This document shows positions 60,933-64,000 of a stretch of 64,000 nt of DNA, in pieces. The stretch comes from Desulfolinea sp964487745 (GTDB lineage Bacteria > Chloroflexota > Anaerolineae > Anaerolineales > Villigracilaceae). The DNA is taken from positions 117,342 to 181,341 of the forward strand of contig CAZASG010000002.1 of the NCBI GenBank assembly GCA_964487745.1, in the 5' to 3' direction. The first letter of the stretch is position 1. Every line of letters starts with the position of its first letter. Made by a program: the position numbers and the translations under genes. The notes under the pieces were generated by a model that saw nothing but the letters and a program-made list of their open reading frames with translations, searched no databases and was not told the origin of the DNA.

Positions 60933-61175
60933 ATGGCTTTAAAAGGTACGATCGAAGTCAATGAAATGCACTGTAAAGGTTGCGGCATTTGTGTGGAAGC
61001 TTGTCCGCAAAATGTGATCGCACTGGATATGGCACAACTCACGCCAAAGGGTTATCACCCCGCTCATCTGATCGCCGAAGGGTGTACCGGCTGTGTGATC
61101 TGTGCAGTGGTTTGCCCTGATGCGGCGATCACGGTTTATCGTGAAGCGAAAAAACCGAAGAAAGTAGCGGCTTAG
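60933..61175 (+). CDS. Ferredoxin-type subunit of 2-oxoacid:ferredoxin oxidoreductase
   Basis: 80 residues with two 4Fe-4S motifs: CKGCGICVEACPQNVI and CTGCVICAVVCPDAAI. It is the delta-type electron-transfer subunit. AAGGAG precedes the start. It heads the operon delta, alpha, beta, gamma, the same order as Vor/Kor complexes in other anaerobes. It accepts electrons from the TPP-bound intermediate and reduces a separate ferredoxin. Confidence 0.92.
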   Translation: MALKGTIEVNEMHCKGCGICVEACPQNVIALDMAQLTPKGYHPAHLIAEGCTGCVICAVVCPDAAITVYREAKKPKKVAA

Positions 61176-61184
61176 TAAATTGAC

Positions 61185-61299
61185 GTCATTGCGAGCGGCT
61201 GAACCAAACAAAACAAAGTTTTTTTGGTCAGCTTGGCGAAGCAATCTCTCTTTTAGTGTGGAGATCGCCGCGTCGGGCTAAAGCCCTCCTCGCGATGAC
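61185..61299. repeat. REP/MITE-like palindromic repeat in the Vor operon
   Basis: Starts GTCATTGCGAG and ends CTCGCGATGAC, an inverted pair, with internal GAAGCAATCTC and GAGATCGCCGCG also roughly complementary. This GTCATTGCGAG/GAAGCAATCTC form is a widespread dispersed palindrome in bacteria. It sits between the ferredoxin-subunit and alpha-subunit genes and would form a large hairpin in their mRNA. Confidence 0.75.
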
Positions 61300-61322
61300 A
61301 ACTAACAAGGAGTTTCTACCCA

Positions 61323-62447
61323 ATGGCAAAAGAATTACTCAAAGGTAATGAAGCATTCGCGGAAGCCGCGGTACGCGCAGGTGTGGAAGGCTTTTTCGGC
61401 TATCCCATCACCCCCGCCAGCGAATTTCTCGAATATATGGCGAAACGCATGCCCGCCCTCGGACGTGGTTTCCTGCAGGCGGAAAGCGAAGTCGCCGCGA
61501 TCAATATGGTCTATGGCGCAGCTTGTGCTGGCAAACGCACGCTGACCGCAACCTCCGGTCCCGGCTTGAGTTTGATGATGGAAGCCATCTCTTATATTGC
61601 AGGCACAGAAGTCCCAGCGGTGGTCGTGAACGTGATGCGCGGCGGTCCCGGTCTCGGGAATATCGCTCCTTCGCAGAGTGACTATAACCAGATGGTTAAG
61701 GGCGGTGGGCACGGCGATTACTTCCCCATCGTGTTGGCGCCAGCCACAGTGCAGGAAGCGATCGACTATATCACCCTCGCTTTCGACCTTGCTGATAAAT
61801 ATCGTTCGCTGGTCTTCATTGCGGTCGACGGCAACCTCGGTCAGATGATGGAATCGGCTGAACTACCCCCGATGCGCGAACTGCCCGAAACGCCCGAATG
61901 GGCCGTGAGCGGCGCAAAGGACCGCGAACCGAATATCCTGACATCGATCTATATCGATCCCCCCGATGAAGAAGTGACCAACGTCCGCCTGCTGAAACGC
62001 TGGCTGGAAATTGAGAAGAACGAAGTCCGTTATAAGGAATATGACCTCGACGATGCCGAGATCGCGGTGATCAGTTTTGGCGTGGCGGGACGTGTTTGTT
62101 CCTCGGCAGTCAAAACCGCGCGCGAAGAAGGCATCAAGGTCGGGCTTTTCCGTCCCATCACCATCGCTCCTTTCCCGTTCAAAGAGATCGAGGAAGTGAG
62201 CAAGCGCGTTAAACGCATTTTAGTGGTAGAGATGAACACCGGGCAGATGCTCGAAGACGTGAAGCAAGCCGTTGCCGGGCGCGTCCCGGTCGAGTTCTAC
62301 GGTCGCATTGGCGGCATTACGCCCTTCCCGGATGAAATTCTGGATGAGATCCATCGCATCAATGAGAGCGATGAAGTGATCGAAGATGGCATGGAAAGAG
62401 TCCAGTGGCTTGAACGCCTTGAAGTACGCATGGCGAGAGGTGAATAA
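61323..62447 (+). CDS. vorB: 2-oxoacid:ferredoxin oxidoreductase alpha subunit, VorB-like
   Basis: 374 residues. It begins KGNEAFAEAAVRAGVEGFFGYPITPASEFLEYMAK and carries QAESEVAAINMVYGAA, TATSGPGLSLMMEAISYIAGTEVP and MRGGPGLGNIAPSQSDYNQMVKGGGHGDY, which match VorB of 3-methyl-2-oxobutanoate:ferredoxin oxidoreductases more closely than KorA, as I recall. It lacks a fused gamma domain, which is encoded separately at 63404. Oxidises branched-chain (or 2-oxoglutarate-type) 2-oxoacids to acyl-CoA with ferredoxin reduction. The TAATG overlap couples it to the beta gene. Confidence 0.85.
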   Translation: MAKELLKGNEAFAEAAVRAGVEGFFGYPITPASEFLEYMAKRMPALGRGFLQAESEVAAINMVYGAACAGKRTLTATSGPGLSLMMEAISYIAGTEVPAVVVNVMRGGPGLGNIAPSQSDYNQMVKGGGHGDYFPIVLAPATVQEAIDYITLAFDLADKYRSLVFIAVDGNLGQMMESAELPPMRELPETPEWAVSGAKDREPNILTSIYIDPPDEEVTNVRLLKRWLEIEKNEVRYKEYDLDDAEIAVISFGVAGRVCSSAVKTAREEGIKVGLFRPITIAPFPFKEIEEVSKRVKRILVVEMNTGQMLEDVKQAVAGRVPVEFYGRIGGITPFPDEILDEIHRINESDEVIEDGMERVQWLERLEVRMARGE

Positions 62448-63226
62448 TGACGATGGAAAAAGTTGATCTTAATGTTGTATATGAGCGACCCGAATCGCTG
62501 ACCACGACCACGACGCATTATTGCCCGGGTTGTACCCACGGCACAGCCCATCGTTTGGTGGCCGAAGTGCTCGATGAAATGGGCGTCCGTGAGCAGACCA
62601 TTGGCGTTGCGCCGGTTGGCTGCTCGGTTTTTGCCTATGACTATTTCAACCACGATTTTGTAGAAGCCGCCCACGGCCGCGCCCCGGCGATGGCCACCGG
62701 CATTAAACGTGTGCGCCCCGAAAATATTGTTTACACCTATCAGGGTGACGGCGACCTGGCCTCCATCGGGATGGCCGAGATCGTCCACGCAGCCATTCGC
62801 GGCGAAAATATCACCGTGGTCTTTATCAATAACGCCATTTACGGGATGACGGGCGGACAAATGGCCCCCACCACGCTGCCCGGCATGAATACCACTTCCT
62901 CCCCCGGCGGGCGTGACGTGGAAATGGCCGGATACCCCATCCGCATGTCTGAAATGCTCTCGACGATCGATGGTTCCAGCTATATCGCGCGTCATAGTCT
63001 GCATAACCCCGCCCATGTGCGCAAATCCAAAAAAGCCATCCGCCGTGCCTTCGAAGTGCAAAGGCAGGGTTTGGGTTTCGCCATGGTCGAGCTGCTTTCT
63101 TCCTGCCCCACCAACTGGAAGATGACACCCGTCGAAGCCCTCGGTTTCGTGCAAGACAAGATGGTTCCCTACTACCCGTTGGCCGACTATAAAGTGACCG
63201 ACGCAGTGAAGGCACTGAAGGTATAA
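62447..63226 (+). CDS. 2-oxoacid:ferredoxin oxidoreductase beta subunit (TPP-binding)
   Basis: 259 residues. TPP-binding motif GDGDLASIGMAEIVHAAIRGENI, then FINNAIYGMTGGQMAPTT. CPGCTHGTAHRL near the N-terminus provides part of the proximal 4Fe-4S site, with further Cys in APVGCSVFAYDY and SSCPTNWKM. It partners the VorB-like subunit, whose stop overlaps its start. The residues around the TPP Mg site (GDGD, NNAIYG) are intact. Confidence 0.92.
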   Translation: MTMEKVDLNVVYERPESLTTTTTHYCPGCTHGTAHRLVAEVLDEMGVREQTIGVAPVGCSVFAYDYFNHDFVEAAHGRAPAMATGIKRVRPENIVYTYQGDGDLASIGMAEIVHAAIRGENITVVFINNAIYGMTGGQMAPTTLPGMNTTSSPGGRDVEMAGYPIRMSEMLSTIDGSSYIARHSLHNPAHVRKSKKAIRRAFEVQRQGLGFAMVELLSSCPTNWKMTPVEALGFVQDKMVPYYPLADYKVTDAVKALKV

Positions 63227-63238
63227 AAAAGATATCCA

Positions 63239-63385
63239 GTTCCTGAGCGGTGTGCTTCATTGATGAAGCACTTAGTCGAAGGACGGTGGCTGTAATATCC
63301 GCTCTTCGTCTGCACCGATGCAGGGCTTCGATAAGCTCAACAGAGTTGAGCCACTCAGCCCTCGGCATCGCCTCCGCTCAGAGAC
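63239..63385. repeat. REP-like palindromic repeat before the gamma subunit gene
   Basis: Contains CCTGAGCGGTGTG, TAGTCGAAGGACG, GCTTCGATAAGCTC and GAGTTGAGCC, words of the common dispersed TTCGA-containing repeat family. TGCTTCATTGATGAAGCA forms a small hairpin. A second repeat kind, different from that at 61185-61299, in the same operon. Confidence 0.65.
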
Positions 63386-63403
63386 TGTATTGGAGAAAAA
63401 CCT

Positions 63404-63955
63404 ATGGAAAAAAGTATTATCGTTTCAGGCTTTGGCGGTCAGGGCACCCTTTTCGCCGGTCAGGTTTTAGCCTATGCCGCATTGGATGCAGGCAAGCATG
63501 TCACGTGGATCCCCTCTTACGGACCGGAGATGCGTGGCGGAACGGCGCGCTGCACCGTGACGATCTCGGATGAGGAAATTGGTTCGCCCCTTACGAGGAA
63601 TCCCAGTATTGTAATTGCCATGAACCTCCCCTCGCTGGACAAATATGAGGCCCTTCTACAACCCGGCGGCCTGATGCTGGCGAATGCCTCGCTCATCAAC
63701 CGTGAAATGGATCGCGACGACGTGCGCGGCATCTACATCCCCGCCGCGCGGATGGCCGAAGCCATCGGCAACCCGCGCCTGACGAATATGATCATGGTCG
63801 GCGCGATGCTGGCTGCCGAAGAGGTTTTGCCCCTCGACGTAGTCAAGGAAGCGCTTGAAAACCACATTCCCGAGCGGCATAAAAAGACTCTCCCCATGAA
63901 CTTCAAAGCCATGGATGAGGGCGCTGTCTTCGTGAAGGAAGCGGTCGTAGCGTAA
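63404..63955 (+). CDS. 2-oxoacid:ferredoxin oxidoreductase gamma subunit
   Basis: 183 residues. It begins MEKSIIVSGFGGQGTLFAGQVLAYAAL, with GKHVTWIPSYGPEMRGGTARCTVTISDEEIGSP and PSIVIAMNLPSLDKYEALLQPGGLMLAN, the standard gamma domain that completes the Vor/Kor complex. It ends KEAVVA. A 177-base gap with a repeat separates it from the beta gene, but it belongs to the same operon by direction and function. Confidence 0.93.
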   Translation: MEKSIIVSGFGGQGTLFAGQVLAYAALDAGKHVTWIPSYGPEMRGGTARCTVTISDEEIGSPLTRNPSIVIAMNLPSLDKYEALLQPGGLMLANASLINREMDRDDVRGIYIPAARMAEAIGNPRLTNMIMVGAMLAAEEVLPLDVVKEALENHIPERHKKTLPMNFKAMDEGAVFVKEAVVA

Positions 63956-64000
63956 GTTGAGTTTGGTTTAAGAAAGAAATGAGCGGCGCACTTTATGTGC

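Noticed and set aside
62297..63154. 285-codon minus-strand frame opposite the Vor beta gene
   Set aside because: Antisense to a conserved enzyme gene; its His/Gly-rich composition is what reverse reading of such codons gives.

Overview
The window looks like part of a chromosome of a Chloroflexota bacterium, most likely class Anaerolineae. This is an inference. It rests on the sugar-binding lipoprotein with a Val/Glu/Thr-rich linker after the lipobox, the very large CARDB and glycine-rich surface lipoprotein, the many lipoproteins alongside large c-type cytochromes, and the anaerobic ferredoxin-linked 2-oxoacid oxidoreductase. No rRNA, tRNA or CRISPR array was seen.

Region 1 (1-9.3 kb, minus strand): the end of an arginine deiminase gene, then a carbohydrate operon. 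In transcription order it holds a LacI-type regulator, a sugar-binding lipoprotein, two MalF/MalG-type permeases, a GT4 glycosyltransferase and a GH13_18 sugar phosphorylase. The lacI promoter has one perfect palindrome exactly in its -35/-10 spacer and a second just downstream.

Region 2 (9.3-32.3 kb, minus strand) is the most unusual part. Two directly repeated, identically truncated yifB/comM copies (9332-10286 and 31370-32300) bracket an IS5-type element and an extracellular-electron-transfer-like locus. The locus begins with a histidine kinase carrying two heme-c motifs in its sensor domain and a NarL-type regulator, closed by a terminator. Then come a receiver-like protein, a membrane-anchored decaheme cytochrome, a cytochrome b, a NapC/NirT-like decaheme protein, TPR and NHL proteins, 6-, 17- and 7-heme secreted cytochromes, a monoheme membrane protein, a 27-heme protein with an N-terminal carbohydrate-binding-like domain and two tandem decaheme units, a pentaheme lipoprotein, a HAMP-like membrane protein and a lytic-transglycosylase-like protein. 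By my count the locus encodes 83 heme-c motifs, plus two in the kinase.

Region 3 (32.4-44.2 kb, minus strand): a 2945-residue surface lipoprotein with duplicated modules, the only full-length yifB/comM gene, and an orphan membrane-anchored protein bracketed by short direct repeats.

Region 4 (44.2-47.6 kb, plus strand): a tungstate transport operon (tupABC) led by an HTH regulator fused to an oxyanion-binding-like domain.

Region 5 (47.8-57.5 kb): mixed housekeeping and accessory genes. They are a GGDEF protein, a PQQ-type sugar dehydrogenase lipoprotein, a YkvA-like protein, OsmC, a YacP/NYN nuclease, a zinc-ribbon membrane protein, a LysE exporter, a paralogue of the transglycosylase-like protein, an ICMT-like methyltransferase, a small membrane protein and a PadR regulator.

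Region 6 (57.6-64 kb): an HdrD-like iron-sulfur protein fused to a cytochrome b and its monoheme membrane partner (minus strand), a complete transcription unit for a 40-residue protein, and a four-gene 2-oxoacid:ferredoxin oxidoreductase operon (Vor-like, plus strand) with palindromic repeats between its genes.

Taken together the genes suggest an anaerobe that ferments amino acids and sugars, takes up tungstate for tungsto- or molybdo-enzymes, and can move electrons to the cell exterior through a very heme-rich cytochrome system.
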